64,000 nucleotides of DNA from a bacterium (GCA_015075175.1 JABTUV010000006.1:124001-188000); one strand, 5' to 3'. Counted from the first letter of the stretch, positions 44,409 to 54,878 are shown. Translations and numbers: made by a program. The notes: generated from the sequence alone by a model not told the origin.

Positions 44409-44437
44409 CTCTAGGCAATATCAAATATAAAGTCAAG
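44409..44437 (-). promoter_or_regulatory. Sigma-70 promoter for the rpmH operon
   Basis: On the minus strand: TTGACT, 17-bp spacing with AT-rich sequence, TAGAGT. This is the best -35/-10 pair in the region and the only AT-rich stretch upstream of rpmH. Confidence 0.7.
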
Positions 44438-44469
44438 CTCGGAGTTGGGGCCGGCCCGCTGCCGGGTCG

Positions 44470-44625
44470 CTGTCATTTCGACCGCAGGGAGAAATCTTCC
44501 CCGCCGCTAAAGCGGGTCGGACAACACAGAAGATTTCTCCCTGCGGTCGAAATGACAGAGAGGTCCCGCGGTGGAGTGGGTGTGCTGCATTGTGGGGAAG
44601 ATTTCTCCCTGCGGTCGAAATGACA
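44470..44625. repeat. TGTCATTTCGACCGCAGGGAG module 5
   Basis: One left arm (CTGTCATTTCGACCGCAGGG) and two right arms (CCCTGCGGTCGAAATGACAG and CCCTGCGGTCGAAATGACAA). CGCAGGG replaces CGAAGGG in all three arms, a compensated change that keeps the pairing. Confidence 0.9.
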
Positions 44626-45013
44626 AAGAACGCGCCATCCGCGCCGCGGCAGGCGAGGGTTTTCGAGGCAAGCGGGTTCACGCAGGAGTTGACGGGAGAA
44701 GTGGTCTGGGATTGGCCGCGCTAGACGGCGTCCGTCGATACAGGCGCCGCGGCGGACGCAACCACGACTCGACGCGCGCGCGAGTGGAATCACGGCGTGG
44801 TTGAGCGCGCGATTGGCGGTTTTTCCCGCGAAGGAATGTTAGGCTCTCGTCAGGCGGGTGGGACAGGCGTTCCCGCCCGTGAGCGGTGGGCGAGGGTCGT
44901 CGATTAAGATTAAGAGCAAGAGCAAGAGCATGAGCAAGAGCAAGAGCAAGAGCAAGATTAAGATTAAGATTAAGATTAAGATTAAGATTGAAGATCAAGA
45001 AGGCGGGATTGGG
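44626..45013. other. Intergenic region upstream of the methyltransferase gene
   Basis: Apart from the hexamer array at 44902-44999, this region shows no family-recognisable ORF, RNA gene or DnaA-box cluster. No promoter for the downstream gene was seen. Confidence 0.4.
44902..44999. repeat. Hexamer array AAGATT / AAGAGC, copy 1
   Basis: About sixteen 6-bp units, AAGATT and AAGAGC in blocks, ending 14 bases before ATG 45014. Related arrays lie at 45971-46016 and 46924-46998. Confidence 0.9.
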
Positions 45014-45943
45014 ATGGCTACCACCTCGGCGGGGACACGCGAAGATATCCGCGCGCGGCTCTTGGGCGGGCAGCTCGTGGTCGGCGACGGGGCCATGGGA
45101 ACCCAGGCGCAAATCCTGGATCCCAAGGCGCTGTGCCCCGAGCAGCTTCTGTTCACCATGCCCGAGCGCATCGAGGACATCCACCGGCGCTACGTCGAGG
45201 CGGGAGCGGAGATCATCCTGACCAACACGTTCGGCGGCAGCCCGCACAAGCTGGCGCTGGCGCACATGGAAGGCGTGGGCGCGCATGAGGTCAACCGGCG
45301 GGCGGCCGAGATCGCACGTCGCGCCGCCGGCGAATACGCGCTCGTGGCCGGCGATATCGGTCCCCTGGGCGAACTGGTCGAGCCGCTGGGAGACATCAGC
45401 GAGGGCGAGGCGCTGGACAATTTCCGCCAACAGATCGGCGGACTTGTGGACGGCGGCGTCGATGCCATCATCATCGAGACCGTCATCGACCTGGCCGAGC
45501 TGCGCCTGGCGGTCGCCGCCATGCGCGAGCTCTGCCGACTCCCCCTCATCGTCAGCATGACCTTTGACAAAGTCGTGGACGGCTACCGCACCATGATGGG
45601 AACCACGCCCGAGGAGACGGCCGAGGCGGCCTTGGGGCTGGGCGCCGACGTGGTCGGCTGCAACTGCGGCCTGGGTATCGCCGACCACATCGAGATCGTC
45701 AAACGCCTGCGCGCCGTCGTCTCCGGTCCCATCATGTGCCAGCCCAACGCCGGTCTGCCGCGGTTGGCGGGAGGCAAAGTGGTCTATCTGGAGACGCCGG
45801 AGTCCATGTCGGCCCAGGTTCCGGCACTGGTCGACGCGGGAGCTACCGTCATCGGCGGCTGCTGTGGCACGACCGCCGATTACGTGCGCCTGGCGCGGGC
45901 CGCCATGGGCCTGCCGCCCCGTTCCATGACGTCCTCATCGTGA
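45014..45943 (+). CDS. Homocysteine S-methyltransferase domain protein (MetH N-terminal / BHMT type)
   Basis: 309 residues, ATG 45014 (MATTSAGTREDIRARLLGGQ). A zinc-dependent TIM barrel that binds homocysteine; the methyl donor would come from another protein or small molecule. VVGDGAMGTQAQILD is the family start, LTNTFGGSPHKLALA the barrel turn, VVGCNCGLG gives the first zinc Cys and VIGGCCGTT the other two. Cobalamin and folate domains of full MetH are absent, so this is a stand-alone subunit or a methylamine/betaine-type enzyme. A hexamer repeat array abuts both ends. No partner gene is adjacent. Confidence 0.85.
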   Translation: MATTSAGTREDIRARLLGGQLVVGDGAMGTQAQILDPKALCPEQLLFTMPERIEDIHRRYVEAGAEIILTNTFGGSPHKLALAHMEGVGAHEVNRRAAEIARRAAGEYALVAGDIGPLGELVEPLGDISEGEALDNFRQQIGGLVDGGVDAIIIETVIDLAELRLAVAAMRELCRLPLIVSMTFDKVVDGYRTMMGTTPEETAEAALGLGADVVGCNCGLGIADHIEIVKRLRAVVSGPIMCQPNAGLPRLAGGKVVYLETPESMSAQVPALVDAGATVIGGCCGTTADYVRLARAAMGLPPRSMTSSS

Positions 45944-45970
45944 TCGATTACGATGGAATCGGCATCGTGC

Positions 45971-46016
45971 CCGTAATCGATTACGAGCACGAGCAAGATC
46001 AAGAGCAAGATTAAGA
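45971..46016. repeat. Hexamer array, copy 2
   Basis: CCGTAATCGATTACGAGCAC followed by GAGCAAGATCAAGAGCAAGA and TTAAG, ending just before ATG 46023 of pssA, where a ribosome site would be expected. Confidence 0.85.
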
Positions 46017-46022
46017 CCGAAA

Positions 46023-47005
46023 ATGATGCTGCGAGATTCCGATCCTCCCCCTCCCAAAGGCGGCCGGCTCAAGGGCCGGACGGGCCGCGGCTTGGAGGGC
46101 TTCTCGCCGGAAGACCGCCGGCAGGTGGTGCGCAGCGTCTATCTCCTGCCCAACCTGTTCACGACCTTCAACCTCTTTTTCGGCATCCTGGCGATCCAGT
46201 TCGCGGTCAAGGCGTTGATGCGGGTACCCGATCCGAGCGCCTCCATCACGCTGCATCCCAACTTCACCAACGCGGCGACCTGCCTGCTCGTAGCCGCCTT
46301 CTTCGACGGGCTGGACGGGCTGGCCGCGGTCCTCACGCGCACGACCAGCAAGTTCGGCATGCAATACGACTCGCTGGCGGACATGGTGTCGTTCGGCGTG
46401 GCGCCGTCCGTCATGCTTTACGCTTTGTTCTTTTCCGGCATCACCAAGCTGGAGGTGGCCATCCTGGGCATCTTCGCCATCTGCGCGGCGCTGCGGCTGG
46501 CGCGCTACAACGTGCAGGCGGTGAGCGTGGAGAAGGGCGAGTTTCTGGGCCTGCCTTCGCCCGCGCCCGCGGGCACGCTGGCCTCGCTCATCCTCTTTCT
46601 GCACTACTACGGCATCCCCGTGGCCGTCGGCTCGCCCGCGGTGCGCGTGATCTTCATGACCGGCACGCTGCTTCTGGCCGGACTGATGGTCTCAACGTGC
46701 TACACATCAACCCCAAGCGGCCTGCCTTTGCGCGCGTGCGGCGCAACTTTTACTTCCTCGTCGGGTTGCTCTTCGTCGCCGCCATCGCGATCCAGATGCG
46801 GGAGGCGATGCTCCTGGTCGTCTTTTCGGGCTACATCGTGCATGGACTCCTGAGGCACTACCTCTGGGGCCGCCGACCGCGGAGGGAAACTCCGACGATC
46901 CCGTCGAAGCTCCCGCCGGCTCCGATTACGATTCTTAATCTTAATCTTGCTCGTGTTCGTAATCGAGCAAGATTACGAGCACGATTACGATCACGAACCC
47001 GATGA
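46023..47005 (+). CDS. pssA: CDP-diacylglycerol-serine O-phosphatidyltransferase
   Basis: Makes phosphatidylserine at the membrane. About 327 codons, with one frame change near 46690. The CDP-alcohol phosphotransferase motif reads DGLAAV..G...DSLAD in FFDGLDGLAAVLTRTTSKFG, MQYDSLADMVSFGVAPS; the usual AR after DGxx is AV here. Spans include YLLPNLFTTFNLFFGILAIQ and VRRNFYFLVGLLFVAAIAIQ. C-terminal residues are encoded by a hexamer repeat array (ILNLNLARVRNRARLRARLR), so the tail is not conserved sequence. No ribosome site precedes ATG 46023. Phosphatidylglycerophosphate synthase is the less likely alternative. Confidence 0.8.
46924..46998. repeat. Hexamer array, copy 3, coding for the pssA C-terminus
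   Basis: GATTACGATTCTTAATCTTA and TTACGAGCACGATTACGATC, mixed-orientation hexamers, read in frame as the last ~25 codons of pssA. Confidence 0.85.
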
Positions 47006-47036
47006 AGCGAGACCGCCCGCGCGGAAGGTCAGTTCC

Positions 47037-48580
47037 TCAGCTGGAATACCGCGCACTCGAAGGGCGGGGGACGGCGCAGGAGAAGCTTGAGTCCGGGCGG
47101 CTGGGTGCCGGAGAGAAGCAAGCAAGGCCGGGCGCCAGCGCCGGCACGTTCATGCTCTCGAGTACCAGAAAGCGCGCGCCCTGCCGCTCCAACCAGGCCG
47201 CGGCCTCGTCGGGGGAAGCCGGCGGCGCCTCGCCGGACGGATGCAACGGCCGATACGCGGCCAATCGGCCCCCTTCTACAAAGTAGAACCCCGGATCAGA
47301 CGACACGACCACCCGCGCGGTTTCCACACCGTGTTCAGCCAGGGTCGCAGCGACGGCGGGAATGGCCTTTTCCGCGCGCGCTGCGCGGCGCGGTATCGGG
47401 CGTCCAAAGCCAGAAGCCCCAGCGACAGCGCCAGCGGCGCGGGATAGTGCCACGTCCCGCGCGCGCCCGCCTTGTCTTGGCAGGAACGCCGCCATCGCCA
47501 CGGGCGCAAGCAGACAGATGATGAGCGGCAGGAGAAAGCGCGGCTCGCGCGCACACCAGGGCGATCCCGCCAGATAACAGGCGGCGGGCCACAAGAGCAG
47601 GGCCGTCGCGCGTCCGTTCCGCCAGGTCAGCCTGACCGCACCCACCAGGATCAAGAGCGACAGGGGAAACGCAGTACCCAGGGGTCGCGGGCGAAGCGCC
47701 CCAGGTTACGGGCGAAGTTGGCGGCGACCGGACCGGCGCCATGCGGATCGCATCCCAGGTGGACAGTCCCGGCGGTATTTTGGGCCAGTTCTCCAGCCAC
47801 GTGGCGGCGGTCGCATCGGTGTGAAATACAGCGAGTAGAAGAGCACGTTCATGCGCCCTGGCGTGGTGAACGGCCCGCCCAGCGCGCTGCGAGAGACGCA
47901 TTTGCGGACCGGCGGCGACTGCAAACGCGCCCAGCCAGCGCCAGCGCCAGCCACGGCGCGGGATGCCGGACGCGATACCGCCACGCCTCACGATCACGAC
48001 CACGGGCAGGAGGAACTGGGTCGTATAGCGAAACTGCCAGGCCAGTCCGCCAGGGCGCCGGAGCCGACCAGCAGCCGCCGCGCGCCGGCTCTCTCAAAAG
48101 AAAAGCAGCGCGCCCAGCGTCAACGCCAGCCACGGCCAGTCCAGGGCCGGTTCCGCCGCCCAGAACCACATCGAGGGATGCAAAGGAGAAAGAACGCGGA
48201 AACCCGCGCCAGCATTCAGTCCCGAACAGACCCATTACAAGCAGGTAGAGAAGCGTGGTCGAGGCGGCGGCGCAGACGATGGACAGGGCCTTGCCGGCAG
48301 AAGATTTCGCTGGGAAAATGGAGAAGAGCAGCGACAAGAGTCGGAAATAACCAGCGGATAGAGGCCGAGCGTGTGCGCGTCCAACCGGGGAGAGAAACGC
48401 GCGGCCCGCGCCGTCTCGGGCGAAGAAGAGATAGTCCGCATTGAGCATGACGGGGCGCAGAGCGGACGCGATGAAGAAGACAAGGGGCGCGGCGGCGAAG
48501 ACGAGGAGGCTCTCGCGGGGGATGGGAGAGGTCTTCGGGAAGGGACGCCTCAGTCCCGCGCTCAAGAGGCGGTTTAACAT
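47037..48580 (-). pseudogene. GT39-like membrane protein, heavily frameshifted
   Basis: From ATG 48580 (MLNRLLSAGLRRPFPKTSPI) with spans VFAAAPLVFFIASALRP and ALSIVCAAASTTLLYLLVMG, then the frame is lost near 48215. Downstream fragments are FLLPLIICLLAPVAMAAFLP and, in a clean frame at the 3' end (47654-47037), a soluble tail with RVVVSSDPGFYFVEGGRLAA and ARFLVLESMNVPAL. The layout (spans, then a soluble C-terminal domain) resembles dolichyl-phosphate-mannose transferase-like proteins. I count at least five frame changes. It is convergent with pssA. Confidence 0.55.
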
Positions 48581-49088
48581 GCTCCAGTCTCCTCCCCGAC
48601 AGCCCGGCGCAGAGTCACGTCACCGCCTTGACAAACGTGAGCATGGCACTTATTGCCACCCCGACCGCCTTGAGAGAAGCCTGATAACTAATCCGACAGC
48701 CCTGAGCAGGATGGCCTGAGGCGCGCGGAACTTGCGCGAGCGCTCACGACCCTCCTTCGCTTCAGGCCGTCCGTGTCGAAGGGCGGCCTCTGAAGCTGCA
48801 TGGTGCCTATACGCATCGTCCCCCGCGCCCCGCCGTGTTAAGGGAGCCAAGGCCGCATCAAGTCGGTTCTCAGCATTCAAGCCGCGCTTCGACTTCGCGC
48901 TGCGCGCTTCGCTCAGCCCTGTCGGTCTCGACGGCGGTGCGCGGTGCGCACGCTACGACACTTCGCGCTGCGCGCTTCGCTCAACCCTGTCGGTCTCGAC
49001 GGCGGTGCGCGGTGCGCACCCTACGACACTTCGCGCTGCGCGCTTCGCTCAACCCTGTCGGTCTCGACGGCGGTGCGCGGTGCGCACC
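48581..49088. other. Intergenic region with 68-bp tandem repeats
   Basis: 508 bp upstream of the decayed GT gene. The first 300 bases show nothing recognisable. From 48893 come three tandem 68-bp units that run to the stop codon of the small protein gene at 49089. Confidence 0.6.
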
Positions 49089-49096
49089 CTACGACA
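48893..49096. repeat. Three tandem 68-bp repeats containing CGGTGCGCACCCTACG
   Basis: Units 48893-48960, 48961-49028 and 49029-49096, nearly identical, each with CTTCGCGCTGCGCGCTTCGC and CGGCGGTGCGCGGTGCGCAC. The third unit supplies the TAG stop (49089-49091) of the adjacent gene. A 26-base piece is also a 'spacer' in the CRISPR-like array. Confidence 0.92.
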
Positions 49097-49484
49097 CTTC
49101 GCGCACCCCGTCGCCCACGCGGATGGGGCCGGAGCTCTTGCGCCCCACCATCTCTTCGCGCATCACGTTCATGCGGTGCGCCTTGGAGACGAGGCCGAAG
49201 TAGATGTTCTCCTTGACCATCTTCTCCGACAGGACGGTCCCGCCCGGCTGCGGCGTCTCCTGCGCGCCGGTGGCCTGGGACATCGCCTCCTGCACGTGCA
49301 CCACCTCGATCATGCCCTTGACCAATCTGACGCGCCCCAGCGACTTCTGGGTCTCCGGGTCGCGCACCTCCTCGCCCTCCTCAAACACGACCATGCGCAT
49401 GCCGACCTTCACGCCGTCGCGGGCGCCCACGTTGAGGACGATCAGGCTGTCATCCAGGATTTGTGCGACTTTGCCGACGATCAT
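49089..49484 (-). CDS. Hypothetical protein with FlgT-C-like [10 protein letters not shown] motif
   Basis: 131 residues from ATG 49484. [20 protein letters not shown], then [20 protein letters not shown] and [20 protein letters not shown] look like the small beta-barrel domain that follows a conserved 'NVGxxxGVxxGM' pattern in FlgT C-terminal and similar domains. No signal peptide. It overlaps the dnaJ stop by 4 bases, so it is translated with DnaJ. A role next to a chaperone is possible but not shown. The last residues (REVS) are encoded by a repeat. Confidence 0.65.
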   Translation of the reverse strand: MIVGKVAQILDDSLIVLNVGARDGVKVGMRMVVFEEGEEVRDPETQKSLGRVRLVKGMIEVVHVQEAMSQATGAQETPQPGGTVLSEKMVKENIYFGLVSKAHRMNVMREEMVGRKSSGPIRVGDGVREVS

Positions 49485-50608
49485 GAGAACATCTCCGCCA
49501 GTCGATCCAGGAACGACTTTTTTTCGGGATAAGCGCGTTCGCCGGAGATTTCGGCGAACTCGCGCAGGAGTTCCTTCTGGCGGGCGGTGAGCTGGGTGGG
49601 GACTTCCACGTGCACACGCACGAGGATGTCGCCGCGGCCGTAGCCGCGCGGGTTGGGCATGCCCTGGCCGCGCAGTTTGAAGACCTTGCCGCTCTGCGTG
49701 CCGGCGGGAATTTTCATGCGCACCTTCTCGGTCAGCGTGGGGACCTCGATTTCGCCGCCCAGACAGGCGTCTACGAAGGTGATGGGCACGCTACAGACGA
49801 GGTCGTCGCCCTGCCGCTCGAAGAGCGGATGGGACTGGACGGAAAGATAGATGTAAAGGTCGCCGGGAGGCGCGTCGCCCAGGCCGGCCTCGCCTTCGCC
49901 GCTCATGCGCAGGCGGACGCCGTTGTCCACGCCCTCGGGGATGCGCACGGTGAGTTTACGCTTCTTGAGCGCGAGTCCGCGTCCCTGGCAGGCGCCGCAG
50001 GGGGTGTCGATGGTGCGGCCGGCGCCGCCGCAGCGATCGCAGGTGCGCGAGACGGAGAAGAAGCCCTGCGAGAATCGCACCTGCCCCGCGCCGTGGCAAC
50101 GGGGGCACAGCTTGGGCCGGCTGCCGGGCGCCGCGCCCGTGCCCGAGCAGCTCTCGCACGGCTCGTAGCGCGGAACCTCCAGCGTCTTCTCGCAGCCCAG
50201 CGCCGCTTCTTTGAGCGTGATGGTGAGGTCGTAGCGCAAGTCGTCGCCGCGCCGCGACCCGCGACGGCCTCCCCCCATGTCCATCCCGAACAGGTCGCCC
50301 AGGATGTCGGAGAAGCTGCCGAAAATCTCCGAGATGTCGGTGAAGCCGCCGAAGTCGCCGGCGCCCGGCCCGCCCCGCAGACCGTCGTAACCGAACTGGT
50401 CGTAAACCTGCCGCTTCTTGGGGTCGGAGAGCACGGCGTAGGCCTCGCTGGCCTCCTTGAAGCGCTCCTCGGCCCCCTTGTCGCCCGGATTGCGGTCGGG
50501 ATGGTACTTGAGCGCCGCCTTGCGATACGCCTTCTTGATCTCCTCCGGCGTGGCATTGCGCGGCACGTCCAGTATCTGGTAGAAGTCCTTCTTGTCGGAA
50601 ATAGGCAT
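49481..50608 (-). CDS. dnaJ: Chaperone DnaJ
   Basis: 375 residues from ATG 50608 ([20 protein letters not shown]). J domain with HPD ([20 protein letters not shown]), a Gly/Phe-rich stretch ([20 protein letters not shown]), the four CxxCxGxG zinc motifs ([32 protein letters not shown]), then C-terminal substrate domains ([20 protein letters not shown]). Works with DnaK and GrpE in protein folding. Complete and unbroken. A TTG upstream is also in frame, but ATG 50608 begins right at the family start. Confidence 0.96.
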   Translation of the reverse strand: MPISDKKDFYQILDVPRNATPEEIKKAYRKAALKYHPDRNPGDKGAEERFKEASEAYAVLSDPKKRQVYDQFGYDGLRGGPGAGDFGGFTDISEIFGSFSDILGDLFGMDMGGGRRGSRRGDDLRYDLTITLKEAALGCEKTLEVPRYEPCESCSGTGAAPGSRPKLCPRCHGAGQVRFSQGFFSVSRTCDRCGGAGRTIDTPCGACQGRGLALKKRKLTVRIPEGVDNGVRLRMSGEGEAGLGDAPPGDLYIYLSVQSHPLFERQGDDLVCSVPITFVDACLGGEIEVPTLTEKVRMKIPAGTQSGKVFKLRGQGMPNPRGYGRGDILVRVHVEVPTQLTARQKELLREFAEISGERAYPEKKSFLDRLAEMFS

Positions 50609-50649
50609 ACCGTCCGCCAAACCTCAATGGTTCGAGTCGAATGCGAGTC

Positions 50650-50671
50650 GGTGCGCGATGCGCACCCTACG
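50650..50671. repeat. GGTGCGC GA TGCGCACC hairpin
   Basis: GGTGCGCGATGCGCACCCTA with CGC, a member of the CACCCTACG family, between dnaJ and the first heparinase-like gene end, followed by the CCCATGGGTCCCATACG direct repeat. Confidence 0.7.
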
Positions 50672-50744
50672 CCAGTCGAGTGGTTACGCTAACACAACCA
50701 TGCAACAGCGTCAATTTCGCCGCGTCCCATGGGTCCCATACGTG

Positions 50745-52795
50745 CTATCGCACTTGCACCAGTTCCACCTTGCCGGCGCGGTCGGCGGGGAAGGTGAGCG
50801 TGGCGCGGCGGCCCGGCAGCGACAAGACGACGTCCCCGTTCTCGCGCGCGCGAGTACTCCACTCCAGCCTCTGCGGTCCCCAGTCCAGGACGTGAAAGAA
50901 GGTCAGCGTGCGCCCCACGCGACGCACGAAGAGGACGGGCACGCTCTCGGCGGGACTGTAGCCGGGTCCTAGGGCGGCGCACAGGACGGTACCGGGCTCG
51001 GGCGCGCCGGAGAGGCGGAGCAGGCCCGTCTCGTCGGCGATCTCGGCCATCCAGGCGCCGTCCACGCGGCCGGCGCGCAGGTCGGTCAAGTAGCCGTAGG
51101 CGCGCGAGGCCTCCGAGGGAAGGGGGATGGTGGCGTCCGGAAGGCCGGCCGAGCAGCGCAGCCGCCCGGTTATGTGGTAGGCCAGATCATAAGTATGCGA
51201 GTTGGCCGCGTCGATACGGTAGATGTCCACGAGAAACTCGGGTCCAAGAAAGACGGTGCGATCCATGCGCACGCCCGCGTAGGCCATGTCGGCGGCGGCA
51301 CGCGCCCAGTCGCCCAGCTCGGTTCGGTCCATGCGCAGAAGTTGACCTTCCGTCGCCCGCTGCGACTCCCCGTCCACCACGACCGTATTGTGCGCCAGCG
51401 TCTGCCGGTACCAGCCGCCGTGCACGGGCAGGCTGTAGCGAACCGTGCCCGGATCGATCAGCCGCTCGCGCCCGCCGATATAGGCCAAGAGTTGCAGCTT
51501 GTCGAAGTGGCCGTGGCCGCCGCCGTGGGGTCCGTAATCGAGCATGACGGCGCTGCCGGGATCGCGCCCGCCGCGCAGTTGCACCACGCCCTGGGCGGGG
51601 AAGTTGACGCTGGCCAGCGGCGGGCGCACCGTCTGCGGCGGTTGGTTTTCCGGCGTGTAGAACACCGCCGCCTCGCCCGGTTGCTGCCGGCTGTAAGGCA
51701 GGCGGATTTCAATCCGGCCGGTGCGCCGGGCCGCGACGCGGCACAAGTCGGCGAAGGCCGACCGGAAGACCGTGTCGGGCCGGCCGTCCGAGCGGGCCGC
51801 GTCGTTGAGCGCCGGAAGCCGCCCGTTGGGCCACGCCAGCTCGATGGGGGCGAGGAACATGCGCACCAACTTGGGATGCTCCCACAGATTGACGCCGTGG
51901 AAGTGGGCCGCCTCCGCGCTGTGGACCAGCGCGCGCAGAGCGTACACGTGATAGGTGAGGCTGCCCTCGTACCAGAAGCCGTCGGCGTCGATGCTCTCCT
52001 CCAGTTGCCGGCGCACGCCCCAGTCGCCGTCCAGCGCCCGCTCGACCAGGCGGGCGTCGTCCAGGGCGTAGCCGATCCAGAGCAGGGCGGCATTGTGCCA
52101 GGTCTGCCAGTTGCTCCGGCCCGAGTTGCGGCCGCGGATGACACGCGCCGCCTCGCGGAACCACTGGTTCTCGATCAGGCGGCGATCCTCGTCGCTGTAA
52201 ACGCCGCTCTGGTACGTGGTGTCGTAGGCCGCGACGAAGGGCAGGATGCCCGCCGCCTCCGACAGCGTCTGGGCGTACATCTTGCCGCCGATGGAGAGAT
52301 CGCGTCCGGGCCGCACGGTGTGCTGGGGCCAGCTGGGGTATTTCCGCGCATAGGCCACGAGCAGGTCGCGGGCCGCCTCGGCGTACTTGCGTTGCCGGGA
52401 GAGCGCCCAGGCGACCGCCAAGTCCTGGGCGCGGCGGCCGTTTTCGGCGTGAACGTGGCAGAGATAGGCCAGATCGTAGTAGCCGCCCGAGTAGACGGCG
52501 CCGCACTCGGGACACTCATGCGCCGTGGGCGACTTGCCCACCAGGGGGCGGCCGTCGCGCGCGCACACGTAGTCGTGCGACCAGCCGGCGCCCTGGTCGG
52601 GCAGGAAGAGCGTCGCCGAGAGCGCCGCGTCCGCGCTCTCCAGCAGCTCCGCCCGCCACTGCCGCGCCCAGTCCACGCGCTCGGTTTTCGCCCGGATTTC
52701 CGCAGCATCGGCTCGTCGAAAAGCAGACCCGGATGCGCGGGGAAGCATTGCGCCGTCAAAAGAAAGAATGAAACCAGGAACAAAAGGAAACGCAT
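50745..52795 (-). CDS. Heparinase II/III-like polysaccharide lyase, secreted (copy 1)
   Basis: About 683 codons with one frame change near 52700. ATG 52795 starts a signal peptide (MRFLLFLVSFFLLTAQCFPA). The N-terminal (alpha/alpha) part holds CPECGAVYSGGYYDLAYLCH, RNSGRSNWQTWHNAALLWIG and EESIDADGFWYEGSLTYHVY; the C-terminal beta part has LDYGPHGGGHGHFDKLQLLA and LAHNTVVVDGESQ, hallmarks of the Hepar_II_III family. It acts outside the cell or in the periplasm on acidic polysaccharide. The paralogue follows 41 bases upstream, so they share a transcript. Specificity cannot be inferred. Confidence 0.8.
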
Positions 52796-52836
52796 CGTCA
52801 GCACTCCTGCTCCTTCAAGATAAGTTGCGGCGCTCC

Positions 52837-54878
52837 TCACTGGCGCGTCGCCTCGAGGGCGCGCCCGGGGTCGCGCGGAAACGTGAACACGTAGCGCACG
52901 CGCTCGCCCGCCGGCTGCAGTCGCACCGTCACGTCGCCCTCGATCACAGTATAGTCCCACGGCAGGCCCGTGACACTCCAATCCAGGAGATGCACGAACA
53001 CGGTCGAGGCCGCCTGTCGCCGCACCAGGATGATGGGCACGCGATCCGTGGGCAGAACGCCGGGGGGCGTCGGCGCAGTAGAGCGTCTGCGCCTCGCCCG
53101 CGCCCCACAGACGCAAAACCGAGGTGCCGTCGAGAACTTCCGCCTTCCACGGCGCAGCTCCGGCGGCCATGCGGAGGTTGGCAAGATGTTGATAGGCCGG
53201 AGCCGCGTCGGTCGGCAGGGGGATCTCCGCCGACGCCGTCTCCACGTTCAAAGTCAGGTTCCCCGGGATGTGGTAGGCCAGATCGTAAGTATGCGGCTCG
53301 TCGCCGTCCACGCGAAACACGTCGATGAGAAAATCAGGCCCGAGAAAGACCGTGCGGTCCAGGTTGAGGGTGGAATAGGCGGTGTCGCAGGCGGCGCGGG
53401 CCCAGTCGCCGGCGGGCGTCTCGCCGAAACCCAGGCCGCGGCCGGTGGTCGCCAGCTGGGTCTGGCCGTCCACGACGAGGGTGTTGTGCGCCAGGGTTGT
53501 CTTGTACCAGGTGGTATAACTGGGCACTCCGTAGCGCACCGTGCCCGGGTCCAGCAGCCGCTCCCGCCCGCCGCAGAAGAGCAGCAGCGAGAGCTTGTCA
53601 AAATGGCCGTGGCTGCCGCCGTGCGGACCGTACTTGAGGATGGCGGCGTCCTGCGGGATGCGCGGATTGCGCAGGAGCGAGAGTCCCGCGGCGCGCAGGT
53701 TCTGACTCTTGAACTGGAGCAGCACCTCGCGCGGACGCGGGCCGGTTGCAGGATAGACGGCGGCGTAAAAGCCGTCCTCCGGCGCGTGGAAGAAGGGATA
53801 GCGAAACTCCTCGCGGTGCGTGCGGGCGTAGGCCACGCGATAGAGGTCGGCATAGTCGGAGATCGATTCGGCTTGCGAGTCGTTGAGGGCGGGAAAGCGC
53901 CCGTCCGGCCACGCCAGCGCCAGCGGCGCGGAAAACATGCCGACCAACCTCGGGTCCTCCCAGAGGTTCTCGCCGTGACGCCAAGCGGCTTCGGCGCTTT
54001 CGACCAGCGCGGTCAGGGCGAAGAAATGATAGGCTGATGGCGCCCTCGTACCAGAAGCCGTCGCCGTCGACGGAGCGCTGCAACTGCTCGCGCACACCCC
54101 AGGGGCCGTCCAGAATGCGCCGGACCAGCGTGGCGTCGTCCAGCGCGTATCCCGCGGAGAGAAGATAGGCGTTGTGCCAGGTGTGCCAGTTGGACGGCCC
54201 CGGCGCAGGGCGATTGATGGTGCGCATCATCTCGTGGAAGAGGCGCGTCTCGACCCTTTCGCGATCGCGGCTGGAATAGACGGAACTGTCACGGGTCAGA
54301 TCATATCCCTGCAGCAGTGCCAGCCCCTGGATGGCTTCGTCCAGCGTCTGGGCGAACATGCGGGCGCCGTCCAGAGGGGCGCGGCCGGGCCGCCGGCCGC
54401 GCAGCGGCCAGTCGGGATAACGCTCCGCCAGGGCCAGCAGGTACTGGCGGGCGCCCGAAGCGTAATCGATCCTGCCGGAGAGCGCGTAGGCCAGTCCCAG
54501 CTGGCGCACGCGGCGGGCGTTGTCGGCGTGCACGAAATAACGGCGCGCCGCGTCGTAGAGTGGACCGGAGAGGATCTCGCCGTCAACCGGGCAGCGATGC
54601 CGGCCCGGACCGACGTACACCAGTTGCCGCGCGTGCGTGGGGCAGAAATAGTCGTGATACCAGCCGCCGCCCTCGGCGGGAATCTCCGGCGTGGCGGCCA
54701 GCATGCGGTCGGCTTCGGCGAGAAGCGACGACTTCCAGCGGGCGACCACGGGATCGCCTTGCGCGCGCGCCGACAGGCCGGCAAGCTCGGTCGCGCTCAG
54801 GACCAGCGGGGCGCGGACCGCGGACGAACCCGACAGGAGAATTACGAGCAGAGAGGTAAGGAGGACCGCGCGCAGCAT
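52837..54878 (-). CDS. Heparinase II/III-like polysaccharide lyase, secreted (copy 2)
   Basis: About 680 codons with two frame changes (near 54040 and 53065). From ATG 54878 (MLRAVLLTSLLVILLSGSSA) a signal peptide, then FCPTHARQLVYVGPGRHRCP, GPSNWHTWHNAYLLSAGYAL, the heparinase core ILKYGPHGGSHGHFDKLSLL and LAHNTLVVDGQTQLAT, and a beta-rich tail with VFVHLLDWSVTGLPWDYTV. It matches copy 1 over its whole length at moderate identity, which indicates gene duplication with divergence. It is the first gene of the pair. Confidence 0.8.

Noticed and set aside
44183..45013. oriC upstream of rpmH
   Set aside because: AT-rich only in the promoter; the rest is repeats, with no DnaA boxes seen.
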